Positions 45,309 to 55,470 of a DNA stretch of 64,000 bases are shown here, piece after piece. The DNA is taken from NCBI RefSeq assembly GCF_019969725.1, contig NZ_JAHXYW010000017.1:1-64000 (forward strand). Direction: 5' to 3'. Origin of the DNA: Neobacillus bataviensis (GTDB lineage Bacteria; Bacillota; Bacilli; Bacillales_B; DSM-18226). Positions within the stretch are counted from its first letter, which is position 1. Every line of letters starts with the position of its first letter. The notes under the pieces are model-generated. The model ran no database searches, was not told the DNA's origin, and saw only the letters and a program-made list of their open reading frames with translations. The position numbers were made by a program, and so were the translations under genes.

Positions 45309-47213
45309 TTAATTTTTCATTGTTTCTAATGATTTTGCGGCTGCATATTCACGCTGAAAGGAATAAACATCTTCGACATATACTTGATGCCATACCATAA
45401 ACATAAGCACTGTCCAAATTTTCCGGCTGTTATCGGCTTTGCCTTGGCAATGGTCTTCAAGCAGTCTTAACACATATTGTTTATTGATTAAGTGATCTGT
45501 ATTGCTTTCGCGAATGATTTTTTTCGCCCAATCATTCATTTCGTTCTTTAACCAGTGACGGATTGGCACTGGGAAGCCTAGCTTTTTACGATTCAGTACA
45601 TGTTCTGGAACAACGCCTTCGGCTGCTTTGCGTAAAATATATTTTGTTGTCCCATTAGCTGTTTTAAAGCCTGTAGGGATTTTTGAAGCCACTTCAAAAA
45701 CAGCTTTATCAAGGAATGGAACACGTAGCTCAAGCGAATGTGCCATTGTCATTTTATCTGCTTTCAATAAAATATCTCCGCGCATCCATGTATGAATATC
45801 GATGTATTGCATTCGGTCAACAGAATCATAGCCTCTGGATTCTTCGTAAAGAGGCTTTGTAATGTCAGTATAGTTTAATCCTGGACGGTACACATTTAGA
45901 AGTTCCCGTTTTTCCTCTTCCGTGAACATTTTGGCATTGCCGATATAGCGCTCTTCCATTGGTGTCACGCCGCGTTCGATAAAACTTTTGCCTTTCGTGC
46001 CTTCAGGCATCATATTAGCGATTCCTTTTAATAGCACCTTACCGACTCTCGGAATTTTATTAAATACCTCTAATGATTGTGGCTCGCGGTAAATATTGTA
46101 TCCGCCGAACAACTCATCGGCACCTTCACCTGAAAGTACAACCGTAACATGCTTCCGCGCTTCGCGAGCGACAAAGTATAACGGTACGCAGGCAGGGTCT
46201 GCAAGCGGATCATCCATATGCCACATGATTTTTGGAACTTCATTCATATATTCCTCTGGAGTAATCACATAGCTGATATTTTCTACGCCCAGCTTCTCGG
46301 CTGTCTCTTTGGCAACATCAATTTCACTAAACCCATTGTGCTCAAAGCCGACTGAGAAGGTTTTGATTGCAGGATGAAACTGTTTAGCAATAGACGCAAT
46401 GATAGAAGAATCGATTCCACCTGAAAGGAAGGAGCCGACTGGAACATCGCTTCGCATATGCTTCTCAACTGAATCAAATAGGATGTCACGAATTTCTTTG
46501 ACGAAATCATTTTCAGATTTCTGAACCGGCTTAAAATGGGCCTTCCAATAACGCTTCATTTCCATTTTAGCGCCGATTTTCTTTGTAAAATAATGTCCAG
46601 GCTCAAGCTTATTAATTCCTTCAGACAGGGTATTCGGCTCAGGGACAAATTGATAGGTTAAATAATGCTGCAAGGAATCATAATTAAGCACATCGTTCTC
46701 AAGGGCAAGAAGAATACTCTTTTTCTCTGAAGCAAAAAAAGTTCTTTCACCATCTTCAAAATAGAAGAACGGTTTGATTCCAAACGGATCGCGTGCCCCG
46801 TAAAGTGTCTGTTCTTGTTTATCCCAAATGACAAAGGCAAACATCCCGCGCAGCTTTTCAACCGCTTTTTCCTTCAAATGGCTGTAAAGAGCGATAATGA
46901 CTTCTGTATCTGAACTAGTGGCAAACTTCAAGCCCTCTTTGAGAAGCTCTTCACGAAGCTCTACATAGTTATAAATTTCGCCATTGAAAATGATCCAATA
47001 GCGCTCATTTTCATAGGTCAGCGGCTGGTGTCCGGACTCTATGTCAATGATGCTTAAGCGGCGGAAGCCAAATTGAATATGGTCATCATAATAAAAACCA
47101 TCATCATCAGGACCGCGATGGGTTATAATATCGTTCATATTTTTAAATTGTTGTTTTTGTTCATCACTATAGCTTTGTGTTTTGTCGTGTACACAACCGA
47201 TAAAACCACACAT
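45309..47213 (-). CDS. asnB: Asparagine synthetase B (glutamine-hydrolysing)
   Basis: A 634-residue enzyme that makes Asn (or amidates) from Asp, Gln and ATP. The N-terminal glutaminase starts with the catalytic cysteine in MCGFIGCVHD, so the start must be the ATG at 47213, which has AGGT 5 bases upstream. The synthetase domain has the PP-loop SFLSGGIDSSIIAS (about residue 256) and VVLSGEGADELFGGY. It follows metK on the same strand with a terminator between, the same order as in B. subtilis. Confidence 0.96.
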   Translation of the reverse strand: MCGFIGCVHDKTQSYSDEQKQQFKNMNDIITHRGPDDDGFYYDDHIQFGFRRLSIIDIESGHQPLTYENERYWIIFNGEIYNYVELREELLKEGLKFATSSDTEVIIALYSHLKEKAVEKLRGMFAFVIWDKQEQTLYGARDPFGIKPFFYFEDGERTFFASEKKSILLALENDVLNYDSLQHYLTYQFVPEPNTLSEGINKLEPGHYFTKKIGAKMEMKRYWKAHFKPVQKSENDFVKEIRDILFDSVEKHMRSDVPVGSFLSGGIDSSIIASIAKQFHPAIKTFSVGFEHNGFSEIDVAKETAEKLGVENISYVITPEEYMNEVPKIMWHMDDPLADPACVPLYFVAREARKHVTVVLSGEGADELFGGYNIYREPQSLEVFNKIPRVGKVLLKGIANMMPEGTKGKSFIERGVTPMEERYIGNAKMFTEEEKRELLNVYRPGLNYTDITKPLYEESRGYDSVDRMQYIDIHTWMRGDILLKADKMTMAHSLELRVPFLDKAVFEVASKIPTGFKTANGTTKYILRKAAEGVVPEHVLNRKKLGFPVPIRHWLKNEMNDWAKKIIRESNTDHLINKQYVLRLLEDHCQGKADNSRKIWTVLMFMVWHQVYVEDVYSFQREYAAAKSLETMKN

Positions 47214-47377
47214 TATGTACCTCACCTACTCCAGTTCAAAATATCCTTGCTAAAAAACATACTCTCTTATACTACCACTTTTTTTTAAAAATGGAACTGT
47301 GAACTTGAGGAAAATCAAGTACAACCATTTTTCACTTCTTTCGACCTACTTAAACCCGCTATATATTAAAATAAACC

Positions 47378-47420
47378 CTAAAAAATAAAAGGAGTTACAT
47401 ATTTATATGCAACTCCTTAT
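47378..47420 (-). terminator. Terminator of metK
   Basis: AAGGAGTT and AACTCCTT arms around a 14-base A/T-rich loop, followed on the minus strand by TTATTTTTTAG. The rest of this 215-base gap holds only the asnB upstream region. Confidence 0.7.
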
Positions 47421-47428
47421 CAGGCTAA

Positions 47429-48628
47429 TTATAAATTTGCTTGCTCACGTAATGTTTCAGCTTTATCGGTACGCTCCCAAGGAAGATCAACATCTGTACG
47501 GCCAAAGTGTCCATATGCGGCTGTTTGCTTATAGATTGGACGGCGAAGGCCAAGCATATTGATAATACCAGCTGGGCGAAGGTCAAAGTTTGCACCTACA
47601 AGATCAACTAAAACATCTTCGCTTACTTTACCTGTGCCAAAAGTGTCCACTGAAATGGAAACTGGTCTTGCTACACCGATTGCATAAGCGAGCTGTACTT
47701 CAACCTTATCAGCAAGACCTGCTGCAACGATATTCTTTGCTACATAACGGGCTGCATAAGCGGCAGAACGGTCAACTTTTGTTGGATCCTTACCAGAGAA
47801 GGCACCGCCGCCATGACGAGCATAACCGCCGTATGTATCAACAATGATTTTGCGGCCAGTTAAGCCTGCATCCCCTTGTGGTCCGCCGATAACAAAACGG
47901 CCAGTTGGGTTAATGAAGTATTTTGTATTTTCATCAATTAGTTCCTTTGGAACTACTGGATTAATCACATATTCTTTAAGGTTTCGCTGGATCTGCTCAA
48001 GCGAAACTTCTGGGTGGTGCTGTGTTGAAATTACAATTGTATCAATGCGAACTGGTTTGTCATTCTCATCATATTCAACGGTAACTTGTGTTTTACCGTC
48101 AGGACGTAGATAAGGAAGAAGCTCCTCTTTACGAACTTCTGTTAGACGGCGTGCCAGCTTATGTGCAAGTGAAATTGGAAGAGGCATTAACTCTTTCGTT
48201 TCATTACAGGCAAAGCCAAACATTAAACCTTGGTCCCCTGCACCAATTGCTTCTATTTGCTCATCTGACATTAGTCCTTCACGAGCTTCAAGCGCTTGGT
48301 CAACCCCCATTGCGATGTCTGGAGACTGTTCATCGATTGAAGTTAATACGGCGCAAGTTTCCGCATCAAAGCCGTACTTTGCACGAGTGTAACCAATTTC
48401 CCTTACTGTTTCGCGGACAATTTTTGGAATATCCACATAAGTAGAAGTGGTAATCTCCCCAGCAACAAGGACTAATCCGGTTGTTACGGAAGTTTCAGCC
48501 GCAACACGGGCATTAGCATCCTTTGCTAAAATAGCATCTAAAATGGAATCAGAAATTTGGTCACAGATCTTGTCCGGATGACCTTCAGTTACTGATTCAG
48601 AAGTGAACAAACGACGTTTTGTTGACAT
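47429..48628 (-). CDS. metK: S-adenosylmethionine synthetase
   Basis: A 399-residue enzyme that forms SAM from ATP and methionine. Signature [12 protein letters not shown] (about residue 118) and phosphate loop [19 protein letters not shown] (about 268) are present, and the N-terminal [20 protein letters not shown] is typical. ATG with AGGAGG 8 bases upstream. Controlled by the SAM-I riboswitch at 48836-49030. Its product feeds speD, the radical SAM and methyltransferase enzymes and, through SAH, luxS in this window. Confidence 0.98.
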   Translation of the reverse strand: MSTKRRLFTSESVTEGHPDKICDQISDSILDAILAKDANARVAAETSVTTGLVLVAGEITTSTYVDIPKIVRETVREIGYTRAKYGFDAETCAVLTSIDEQSPDIAMGVDQALEAREGLMSDEQIEAIGAGDQGLMFGFACNETKELMPLPISLAHKLARRLTEVRKEELLPYLRPDGKTQVTVEYDENDKPVRIDTIVISTQHHPEVSLEQIQRNLKEYVINPVVPKELIDENTKYFINPTGRFVIGGPQGDAGLTGRKIIVDTYGGYARHGGGAFSGKDPTKVDRSAAYAARYVAKNIVAAGLADKVEVQLAYAIGVARPVSISVDTFGTGKVSEDVLVDLVGANFDLRPAGIINMLGLRRPIYKQTAAYGHFGRTDVDLPWERTDKAETLREQANL

Positions 48629-48835
48629 CTGAATTCCTCCTATATTATTGAAATAAAGTGAGGTTATGTGTGGGGTTATTGCTACCTTGTTAGTTTAACC
48701 TCGGGTTGATACGGAACTCATTCCCTTAGTAGTATGAAATAAACACGGGTATTTTATTAATAACCAGCAGTATTATTAATAAACCCGGCTGAAGAACTCA
48801 CGATGGGATAAAGAAAAAGCGATAATGCAGCACGA

Positions 48836-49030
48836 AAAACAAAAAACCTTTCCATCGTATGAGGAAAGGTTGAGTGCAAAAATGTTTGCGTGCCTTTCAC
48901 TCTTATCGTTCAAGGTCAAGCCTTGCCTCAGGTTTAGCACCTTTGCCCGAAAAATTAAAACAATACTATTTTTCGTTTGCAGGTTGCTGGGTTTCATAGG
49001 GCCTGTCCCTCCACCAGCTCGGGATAAGAG
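48836..49030 (-). promoter_or_regulatory. SAM-I riboswitch (S-box) of metK
   Basis: P1 pairs CTCTTATC with GATAAGAG (49023-49030 and 48900-48907). Between them are GAGGGACAGGCCC, ATGAAACCCAGCAACC, GGTGCTAAACC and GAGGCAAGGCTTGACCTTGA, the S-box core. The expression-platform terminator AACCTTTCC / GGAAAGGTT with TTTTTTGTTTTT is at 48838-48871. High SAM stops metK transcription. The 664-base gap metK-pckA otherwise holds the two promoters. Confidence 0.95.
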
Positions 49031-49049
49031 AGTATCCGTTCAAATTAAA

Positions 49050-49079
49050 ATCATACCCTATAATATCGAATAGTGTCAA
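49050..49079 (-). promoter_or_regulatory. Promoter of metK leader
   Basis: TTGACA (49074-49079) and TATGAT (49050-49055) on the minus strand, 18-base spacer, just before the riboswitch. Confidence 0.65.
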
Positions 49080-49212
49080 TTGTTATTTATGAAACTTTTA
49101 CCATGTATATTGCGTTAATTATAAAAAAATTTTAATTTCATGATATAAATATTTTCTTTTTGCTTAATCCCTGAATAATGTATAAAATACAACTTGAACT
49201 AATTAAATAGTA

Positions 49213-49240
49213 TAGACTAATGTTATAAATGTGTTATACT
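49213..49240 (+). promoter_or_regulatory. pckA promoter with tandem CcpN-type operators
   Basis: TAGACT (49213) and TATACT (49235) with a 16-base spacer. TGTGTTATACT (49230-49240) fits the CcpN consensus TRTGHYATAYW, as I recall it, at every position and covers the -10. The adjoining AATGTTATAAA (49219-49229) fits 9 of 11. CcpN represses pckA and gapB during glycolysis in B. subtilis. Confidence 0.65.
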
Positions 49241-49292
49241 AATTGATATAATAAACGCCATTTAAAATTAAATAAAAAGGATGGTTAATTAA

Positions 49293-50876
49293 ATGAATTC
49301 TGTTCATATTCCCAATGAATTAAAGCAATTACTTAAAGAAAATAACGTCCAAATTCAATTGTCTGTTCCACAGCTAGTTGAAAAAATTCTAAGCCGAAAT
49401 GAAGGATCGTTAACTTCAACAGGTGCAGTTCGTGTTTCCACTGGCAAGTATACAGGACGTTCACCGCAAGATAAATTTATTGTCGTTGAAAATTCAACAA
49501 AGGATAAAATCGCTTGGGGGTCCAATCAGCCTATTTCCGAAGAAGTATTTACTAATCTCTATCACAAGGTATTAGAGTACTTAAAGGAACAAAATGAACT
49601 TTTTGTATTCAAAGGTTTTGCTGGAGCTGATAAAAAATCGCAGTTGCCAATTCAAGTCGTAAATGAATATGCATGGCATAATTTATTCGCCCACCAGTTA
49701 TTCATTCGTCCAACAGAAGATGAATTGCTTGAACATGAAGCTGGCTTTACGGTTATCTCTGCTCCTAATTTCAAGGCAGACCCAGCCGTAGATGGTACAA
49801 ACTCAGAAACCTTTATTATTATTTCATTTGAACAACGCATTGTGTTAATCGGCGGAACGGAATATGCCGGTGAAATGAAAAAATCAATTTTCTCTGTGAT
49901 GAATTACCTGCTTCCTGAAAACAATATTTTTTCAATGCACTGTTCTGCGAATGTTGGGCTTGAGGGAGATGTAGCGTTATTCTTTGGTTTGTCTGGTACA
50001 GGAAAAACTACTCTTTCAGCAGACCCAAATCGCAAGCTGATCGGCGATGATGAGCATGGCTGGTCTTCCAATGGCGTCTTTAATATTGAAGGCGGCTGCT
50101 ATGCGAAATGTATTAACCTTAGTCGTGAAAAAGAACCGCAAATTTTTGATGCAATTCGTTTCGGTACTGTGCTTGAGAATGTTACGGTTAACCAAGAATC
50201 CAGAATTCCGGATTATGATGATGGAACATTAACTGAAAATACTAGAGCAGCCTATCCAATTCAAGCAATAGATAATATTGTTCTGCCAAGCGTTGCAGGA
50301 CATCCAAATACAATTGTATTTTTAACAGCAGATGCCTTTGGAGTATTGCCTCCAATTGCAAAGTTAACGAAAGAGCAAGCAATGTACCATTTCTTAAGCG
50401 GTTATACATCAAAGCTTGCCGGAACCGAGCGTGGAATCACATCTCCACAAGCAACCTTCTCTACTTGCTTTGGAGCGCCTTTCTTGCCGCTTCCAGCAAC
50501 TCGTTATGCTGAAATGCTTGGTGAAAAAATTCTTGAGCATAATGCCAATGTCTTTTTAGTCAATACAGGCTGGACTGGCGGAGAATATGGTGTCGGAAAC
50601 CGCATGAAGCTTTCGTATACACGCGCAATGGTTCAAGCGGCCCTTGAGGGAGAATTGAACCATGTAGAAACAGTCAAGGATAAAATCTTCGGCCTAAACA
50701 TTCCGCTTCATATTGCTGGTGTTCCTGATGAAGTTCTTCAGCCAATTAAAACGTGGGCAGACCCACAGGCCTATGAAGTGAAAGCAAAAGAACTTGCTGC
50801 TAAGTTCCGTGAAAACTTTAAAAAGTTTACGAATGTCGCTGCTGAAATCGAAGAAAAAGGCGGACCTATCGCTTAA
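49293..50876 (+). CDS. pckA: Phosphoenolpyruvate carboxykinase (ATP)
   Basis: A 527-residue gluconeogenic enzyme that turns oxaloacetate and ATP into PEP. P-loop [14 protein letters not shown] (about residue 233), metal loop LIGDDEHGW and the substrate motif [17 protein letters not shown] are present. ATG with AAAAGGATG upstream. Expected to be high on malate, succinate or amino acids and low on glucose, through the CcpN-type sites. Confidence 0.97.
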   Translation: MNSVHIPNELKQLLKENNVQIQLSVPQLVEKILSRNEGSLTSTGAVRVSTGKYTGRSPQDKFIVVENSTKDKIAWGSNQPISEEVFTNLYHKVLEYLKEQNELFVFKGFAGADKKSQLPIQVVNEYAWHNLFAHQLFIRPTEDELLEHEAGFTVISAPNFKADPAVDGTNSETFIIISFEQRIVLIGGTEYAGEMKKSIFSVMNYLLPENNIFSMHCSANVGLEGDVALFFGLSGTGKTTLSADPNRKLIGDDEHGWSSNGVFNIEGGCYAKCINLSREKEPQIFDAIRFGTVLENVTVNQESRIPDYDDGTLTENTRAAYPIQAIDNIVLPSVAGHPNTIVFLTADAFGVLPPIAKLTKEQAMYHFLSGYTSKLAGTERGITSPQATFSTCFGAPFLPLPATRYAEMLGEKILEHNANVFLVNTGWTGGEYGVGNRMKLSYTRAMVQAALEGELNHVETVKDKIFGLNIPLHIAGVPDEVLQPIKTWADPQAYEVKAKELAAKFRENFKKFTNVAAEIEEKGGPIA

Positions 50877-50882
50877 ATATCG

Positions 50883-50917
50883 AAAAGCCCTTATCAATTT
50901 GATAAGGGCTTTCTTAC
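50883..50917. terminator. Terminator between pckA and the anti-sigma gene
   Basis: AAAGCCCTTATCAA and TTGATAAGGGCTTT form a perfect hairpin with almost no loop, flanked by A and T. It overlaps the end of the anti-sigma gene. Confidence 0.8.
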
Positions 50918-51850
50918 TTCTACTGCTTCTGATTTTTGTAAAATGGTAAACCGGTACTTACCGCTTTTTTTAAGGTGGAAATCTCCTTTATACATCGACA
51001 TCTTTTTACCATCCGTTGTCGTGTAATCTGTTTTATCTTTAAAGGTGAATTCTGATACTTCTGCACTATCTAATGCAAATACCTCTAATTTTAATTCAGG
51101 AGGAAGTTCATCTCCCTCTATTTCGATGGAAACATCCTCGTAGAAACCAGCGTACAAATCTTCTTGTGAAATCATCAAAGTAGAATTACCAACTTTAATG
51201 TAGGACTCTTTTACATAGATGGAAAATTCGCCGATTTTTTTATTGCCTGCCGTAAATTCAAGATTCCATATTCCGGGTAAATCAAGCGATTTAAAGCTAG
51301 TCATTGCATGCCCGTCTGCCCCATACATACCACCTGAAATGACGGTTGTTGCTAGATGTTCTTTTACCCCCGTTTTTTCATGTACGGCCTCAATATTAAG
51401 AGACTTATTTGCAAAATCTTTTTGATAGTCGCCCCATAAATAAATGGCTATCTTCGAAACACCTCTTCTGTCCTTCGCTATCCATTCCAGTGGTGCCAGC
51501 AGGCTTACTTTGTTTGGGATACCAAAATTACTATCTGCATAAAGAGGAGAGCCGTCCGTATCTTTAAGTGCAAAATAGTCACCTTGTTGGACTGTTTTAG
51601 TTTTTCCAGAGCCCGTAATTTGTGAAGAAGATTCTTTTTTATCAGTGAAATATAGGAGAGGAGCCAACAAACCAAAGATAAATACGGCGGCCAGCGCTGC
51701 TAATCTTTGAAAGTTAAATAATTTTCTATGTTTCCTGGTACTTGCTTCGTCTATTACCTTTAACATATCCGTTCTCTGTTCTGTTGTTAATTCATGCTTT
51801 GGAAAATTTTCAAGAATCTCTAATAAATCTTTATCAGATAAATTCCTCAT
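50894..51850 (-). CDS. Putative membrane anti-sigma factor
   Basis: A 318-residue protein. A cytoplasmic N-terminal part of about 45 residues (starts MRNLSDKDLLEILENFP) precedes one membrane helix (LAALAAVFIFGLLAPLLYF). The remainder, about 250 residues, is outside and of beta-rich type. Its gene overlaps the 3' end of the ECF sigma gene by 17 bases, the usual layout for a sigma/anti-sigma pair. No HxxxCxxC zinc motif is present, so it is not a classic ZAS-type factor. ATG with GGAGGGGGAG upstream. The outer domain would sense the signal; which one is unknown. Confidence 0.8.
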   Translation of the reverse strand: MRNLSDKDLLEILENFPKHELTTEQRTDMLKVIDEASTRKHRKLFNFQRLAALAAVFIFGLLAPLLYFTDKKESSSQITGSGKTKTVQQGDYFALKDTDGSPLYADSNFGIPNKVSLLAPLEWIAKDRRGVSKIAIYLWGDYQKDFANKSLNIEAVHEKTGVKEHLATTVISGGMYGADGHAMTSFKSLDLPGIWNLEFTAGNKKIGEFSIYVKESYIKVGNSTLMISQEDLYAGFYEDVSIEIEGDELPPELKLEVFALDSAEVSEFTFKDKTDYTTTDGKKMSMYKGDFHLKKSGKYRFTILQKSEAVEVRKPLSN

Positions 51851-52352
51851 AGTACTCCCCCTCCTTCAGGCACTCATTTAATTTTTTTACTGCCCGATGA
51901 AATGTTACATTTACTTTATTTTCTGACCAACCGAGAACTTGGCCGGCTTCCTGTGAAGAAAGTTCGGCAATCCCCCTAAGTATGATGACATCGCGATAAT
52001 TATCTTTTAATTGGTTTATCGCCTCGTATAAATTAGCATATTCCATTTTCCTGAACAGCAAATCCTCTGCAGGCTCAAGGGGTTTGGGTGATTCAGTATC
52101 TAAAAGCTTTTTAAGCTTCTGCCAAACGGATCTTTTTCGGTAAAAATCTATGGCTGTATTTCTCGCGATTGAAATCATCCAGGTTTTCGGGCTTGCTTCA
52201 TTTTTATATCGGCTATATGCTTGAAAGGCCCGCAAAAAGGTCTCCTGGACCAAATCCACTACATCCCTCGATCCCGTATAATAAACTAAAAAATTTGTGA
52301 CATCTTTTTCATATTGAATGAACCATTTTTCAATTGGATGGGCTCGCTCCAA
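51834..52352 (-). CDS. ECF-type RNA polymerase sigma factor
   Basis: A 172-residue group IV sigma factor. Region 2 includes DVVDLVQETFLRAFQAYSRY and TWMISIARNTAIDFYRKR (-10 recognition), and region 4 ends in LSSQEAGQVLGWSENKVNV (-35 recognition HTH). It is closest in feel to the SigX/SigM/SigV type, but the exact class is not assigned. TTG start at 52352 with GGGGGAG 5 bases upstream. An ECF-like promoter 54 bases upstream suggests it drives its own operon. Confidence 0.9.
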   Translation of the reverse strand: MERAHPIEKWFIQYEKDVTNFLVYYTGSRDVVDLVQETFLRAFQAYSRYKNEASPKTWMISIARNTAIDFYRKRSVWQKLKKLLDTESPKPLEPAEDLLFRKMEYANLYEAINQLKDNYRDVIILRGIAELSSQEAGQVLGWSENKVNVTFHRAVKKLNECLKEGEYYEEFI

Positions 52353-52402
52353 CCTAACTCCCCCTTACTCAATAAACATAACTAATTGTTTTTCTCTAAT
52401 TA

Positions 52403-52431
52403 TTAGACGTGTTTGGCAAATTTTTCTTACA
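52403..52431 (-). promoter_or_regulatory. ECF-type promoter of the sigma/anti-sigma operon
   Basis: On the minus strand TGTAAG (52426-52431), 16 bases, then CGTCTAA (52403-52409). The -10 CGTC and the spacing match ECF promoters of the SigX/SigM/SigW kind, and the site is at the right distance from the sigma gene. Confidence 0.7.
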
Positions 52432-52440
52432 CTTTTTTAA

Positions 52441-52474
52441 AAAGAAAAAAAGCAGGCATCAATCCGCCTGCTTA
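52441..52474 (-). terminator. Terminator of ytmB
   Basis: AGCAGGC and GCCTGCT around an eight-base loop, followed on the minus strand by TTTTTTTCTTTTT. Confidence 0.8.
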
Positions 52475-52714
52475 GTTCGTGGAATTCAATGAAATTAGTT
52501 GATACGTGATGGTTGTGCTGTTCTTTTGCCATTCTACTTTTTTAATCATAGCGGTTCCGTTTGAATCGCTTTCGATTGTTTTTCTAACATCAATTGGAAT
52601 CTCAATTGGATAAAGTCGGAAGCCTTCCTTTTCTAAAGTAAATAGGTTTTCCTCCACTCGCTTCTCTCTACCCTTTGTTACAATCATCGTATTTAATTCA
52701 AGGGGCATACCCAT
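52472..52714 (-). CDS. ytmB: YtmB, DUF2584 family protein
   Basis: An 80-residue small protein of the DUF2584 family (opens MGMPLELNTMIVTKGREKR). Probably a compact beta-rich cytosolic fold; no function known. ATG at 52714 is used; a TTG one codon earlier is nearer to the optimum from GGAG, so the start is uncertain by one residue. It follows ytmA by 38 bases on the same strand, as in B. subtilis. Confidence 0.82.
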   Translation of the reverse strand: MGMPLELNTMIVTKGREKRVEENLFTLEKEGFRLYPIEIPIDVRKTIESDSNGTAMIKKVEWQKNSTTITYQLISLNSTN

Positions 52715-52752
52715 CAAAAATCCGCTCCTCTGCTCTTGATATTCCTATTTTA

Positions 52753-53553
52753 TCATCTTTTACCATTTGTTTTCATCCAGTTCGTTAAATCCTTTACGAC
52801 TTTTCGATTGATTTCAGGAGGAAAATAATGTGTAAAATTCTCAAAGTACCAGCACTCCAAGGGTTTGTGCAATTCTCTGAGCCTTTTTTCCAGACGGTAA
52901 GCATGGTCAACAGACACATTGTGGTCCATAACACCGTGAATGATCAGCACTGGAGATGCAAGGTTTTCAAGCCCATAAAGGGGAGTTCTGTCTTGATACC
53001 GTTCTGGATACTTCGCAGGTGTCCCGCCAATTACCCTTTTCATCATTCGTCGTAAATCATTCCGTTCATAGTAGGTAAGGCTCATGTCACTGACACCGCC
53101 CCAAGTGACAACAGAAGCTGCTTCAGGAAACTGAATACCCGTAAGCAGCGCCATCACACCGCCGCGAGAGAAACCAAAAATATGGACAGCCTGTACCCTA
53201 GGTAAAGATTTTAACAGCAAATAAGCTGAAAAAGCATCCAGCCTGTCATCACCAGCAAAATCTTCATTGCCCTCTCCGCCTTGATTTCCACGATAATAAG
53301 GAGCAAACACGATAAACCCCTCTGAGGCAAACTGAGCAATCCTGGAAGGCCTTACCTTCCCAACATTTTTAATTCCCCCGCGTAAATAAAGAAACCCATC
53401 CATCCGACCTATACATTTTGGTTCCGCCAGCATCCCCTTAACCCGTAACCCATCAGATAAATACGTAATTACTTTTAATTCCACCTTTGGATTAGGTGAA
53501 GGAAACCGCTGTATGTCTAAGATTTTTCCATCATCAAGGTTCAACTCTGTCAT
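52753..53553 (-). CDS. ytmA: YtmA, prolyl-oligopeptidase-like alpha/beta hydrolase
   Basis: A serine hydrolase with nucleophile in FGFSRGGVMALL, Asp in IIHGVMDHNVSVDHA and His in NFTHYFPPE, in the usual S9-peptidase order, and LKVITYLSDGLRVKGMLAEP at the front. It lacks the beta-propeller of full prolyl oligopeptidases. Substrate unknown. The start is uncertain: ATG 53553 (GGAAGGA close upstream) gives 266 residues, near the B. subtilis length; the frame is open to ATG 53607. Cotranscribed with ytmB. Confidence 0.85.
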   Translation of the reverse strand: MTELNLDDGKILDIQRFPSPNPKVELKVITYLSDGLRVKGMLAEPKCIGRMDGFLYLRGGIKNVGKVRPSRIAQFASEGFIVFAPYYRGNQGGEGNEDFAGDDRLDAFSAYLLLKSLPRVQAVHIFGFSRGGVMALLTGIQFPEAASVVTWGGVSDMSLTYYERNDLRRMMKRVIGGTPAKYPERYQDRTPLYGLENLASPVLIIHGVMDHNVSVDHAYRLEKRLRELHKPLECWYFENFTHYFPPEINRKVVKDLTNWMKTNGKR

Positions 53554-53660
53554 CTTTCCTTCCAAATTAATTATCACTGGGCATTCACACATTTTTTTCC
53601 TTTTCATACATTATCATAGGCAAAACGCCCAGATTGAATGGTAAATAAGGAGGTTCATTC

Positions 53661-54680
53661 ATGAGAAAATGGTTAAAATTCAGTTTTTCTTTTCTCCTCA
53701 TTGCTATACTGATGTTTTCACTCGCTGCTTGCAATAACAATGACACAGCTAAGCCAACCAAACTTGAAAAGGTACGAGTTGCTGAGGTTACCCGCTCTAT
53801 TTTCTACGCCCCTCAATATGTTGCAGCATCAAAAGGCTTCTTTAAGGATGAAGGTCTTGACGTCACCATCACCACAACCCCTGGCGGAGACAAAACGATG
53901 ACGACCCTTATCTCCGGGGCCGCTGATGTTGCCCTTGTCGGCTCAGAAACATCCATTTATGTATACGCCCAAGGCTCTAACGACCCGGTCATTAATTTTG
54001 CGCAATTAACACAAACTGACGGAACCTTCCTTGTAGCAAAAAAGAAAAACGATAATTTTTCTTGGGAGCAATTAAAAGGATCTAACTTCCTTGGTCAGCG
54101 TGTTGGAGGAATGCCACAGATGGTAGGTGAATTCGTATTAAAGAAACATGGCATCGATCCTCATAAAGATCTAAACCTAACCCAAAACGTCGATTTTGCC
54201 AACATTGCTAATGCCTTTGTCTCCTCCGACAATTACGACTATGTCCAATTATTCGAGCCTACCGCCAGCATTTTTGAAAAAGAAGGAAAAGGTTATATTG
54301 TTGCTTCTTTTGGTAAAGAATCTGGCCATGTTCCTTACACAACCTTTATGGCGAAAGATAGCTATATGAAAGAAAATAAAGCTACAATCGAAAAATTTAC
54401 AAAGGCCATCTACAAAGCACAGCAATGGGTGCAAGCACATAGTGCTGAGGAAATTGCTAAAGCAGTAGAGCCTTATTTTCCAGATACCGATTTTGAGATT
54501 ATGAAAACCGTTATTGATCGCTATAAGAGCCAAGGCTCTTATGCCACGGATCCTATTTTAGACGAGGAAGAGTGGAACAACCTGCAAAATATCATGAAGG
54601 AAGCCGGTTCACTTCCTAAACAAGTAGACCATAAAACACTTGTCAATACCGATGTTGCGAATAAAGTAATAAAAAAATAA
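53661..54680 (+). CDS. ytlA: ABC transporter substrate-binding lipoprotein YtlA
   Basis: A 339-residue lipoprotein (signal LLIAILMFSLAAC) of the NrtA/SsuA/ThiY-like binding-protein group, with FYAPQYVAASKGFFKDEGLDV near residue 48 where these proteins bind their ligand. The ligand could be a sulfonate, nitrate-like anion or thiamine-type pyrimidine; sequence alone does not decide. ATG with AAGGAGG upstream. First gene of ytlA-ytlC-ytlD. No riboswitch is seen ahead of it. Confidence 0.88.
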   Translation: MRKWLKFSFSFLLIAILMFSLAACNNNDTAKPTKLEKVRVAEVTRSIFYAPQYVAASKGFFKDEGLDVTITTTPGGDKTMTTLISGAADVALVGSETSIYVYAQGSNDPVINFAQLTQTDGTFLVAKKKNDNFSWEQLKGSNFLGQRVGGMPQMVGEFVLKKHGIDPHKDLNLTQNVDFANIANAFVSSDNYDYVQLFEPTASIFEKEGKGYIVASFGKESGHVPYTTFMAKDSYMKENKATIEKFTKAIYKAQQWVQAHSAEEIAKAVEPYFPDTDFEIMKTVIDRYKSQGSYATDPILDEEEWNNLQNIMKEAGSLPKQVDHKTLVNTDVANKVIKK

Positions 54681-54702
54681 ATAGGAAAGGGAGGCCGTCA
54701 AC

Positions 54703-55470
54703 ATGAGCTTTTTAAAGGTTCAGGATATTCATCACACCTATTTCACCAAAGCCTCTGCCACCACGGCCCTCTCCAATATTTCACTTATGGTTGAGGAGGG
54801 AGAATTTGTTTCCTTCCTTGGCCCTAGTGGCTGTGGAAAGACAACTCTGCTCTCGATTATCTCCAGTCTCTTGAAACCAACCCAGGGAACAGTCCTTTTA
54901 GAAAATAAACCTGTATCTACTTCTAAAAATGAAATTGGCTATATGCTGCAGCAGGATTACTTGTTTCCATGGAAAACGATTGAAGAAAATATTTTATTAG
55001 GCCTTAAATTATCAAAACAGCTCAATGAGAAAACAAAGTCTGCAGCACATAGCCTATTAAATCAAATTGGGTTAGTTGGTGTGGAAAAACTGCTGCCTAA
55101 GCAGTTATCCGGTGGGATGAGGCAGCGTGTCGCCCTTGTCCGAACGCTGGCAACAGAACCAAAATTGCTGATGCTGGATGAACCATTTTCGGCACTTGAT
55201 TATCAAACAAAGTTAAAGCTAGAGGATTTAGTTTCCAAAACGTTAGATGAATTCAGCAAAACGGCTATACTCGTAACCCACGATATTGGCGAAGCCATAG
55301 CTATGAGCGATCGTATCTTTTTATTCTCAGCAAAACCGGGAAGAATTTATAAAACGTTTGAAATGCCGGAAGAGCTTCGAAATCTTTCTCCTTTTGAAGC
55401 AAGAAATCACGAAGCCTTTCAAGGAATCTTTCAAACAATATGGAAGGAGTTGGAGTCACTTGAATCATGA
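54703..55470 (+). CDS. ytlC: ABC transporter ATP-binding protein YtlC
   Basis: A 255-residue nucleotide-binding subunit of the nitrate/sulfonate/taurine type. Walker [13 protein letters not shown] (about residue 45), signature [16 protein letters not shown] (about 133), Walker [13 protein letters not shown] and H-loop VTHDIGEA are all intact. ATG with AAAGGGAGG upstream. It overlaps ytlD by 11 bases. Confidence 0.92.
   Translation: MSFLKVQDIHHTYFTKASATTALSNISLMVEEGEFVSFLGPSGCGKTTLLSIISSLLKPTQGTVLLENKPVSTSKNEIGYMLQQDYLFPWKTIEENILLGLKLSKQLNEKTKSAAHSLLNQIGLVGVEKLLPKQLSGGMRQRVALVRTLATEPKLLMLDEPFSALDYQTKLKLEDLVSKTLDEFSKTAILVTHDIGEAIAMSDRIFLFSAKPGRIYKTFEMPEELRNLSPFEARNHEAFQGIFQTIWKELESLES

Noticed and set aside
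48776..49073. Open frames on both strands before metK
   Set aside because: They run across the SAM-I riboswitch and its terminator and have no ribosome site of their own.
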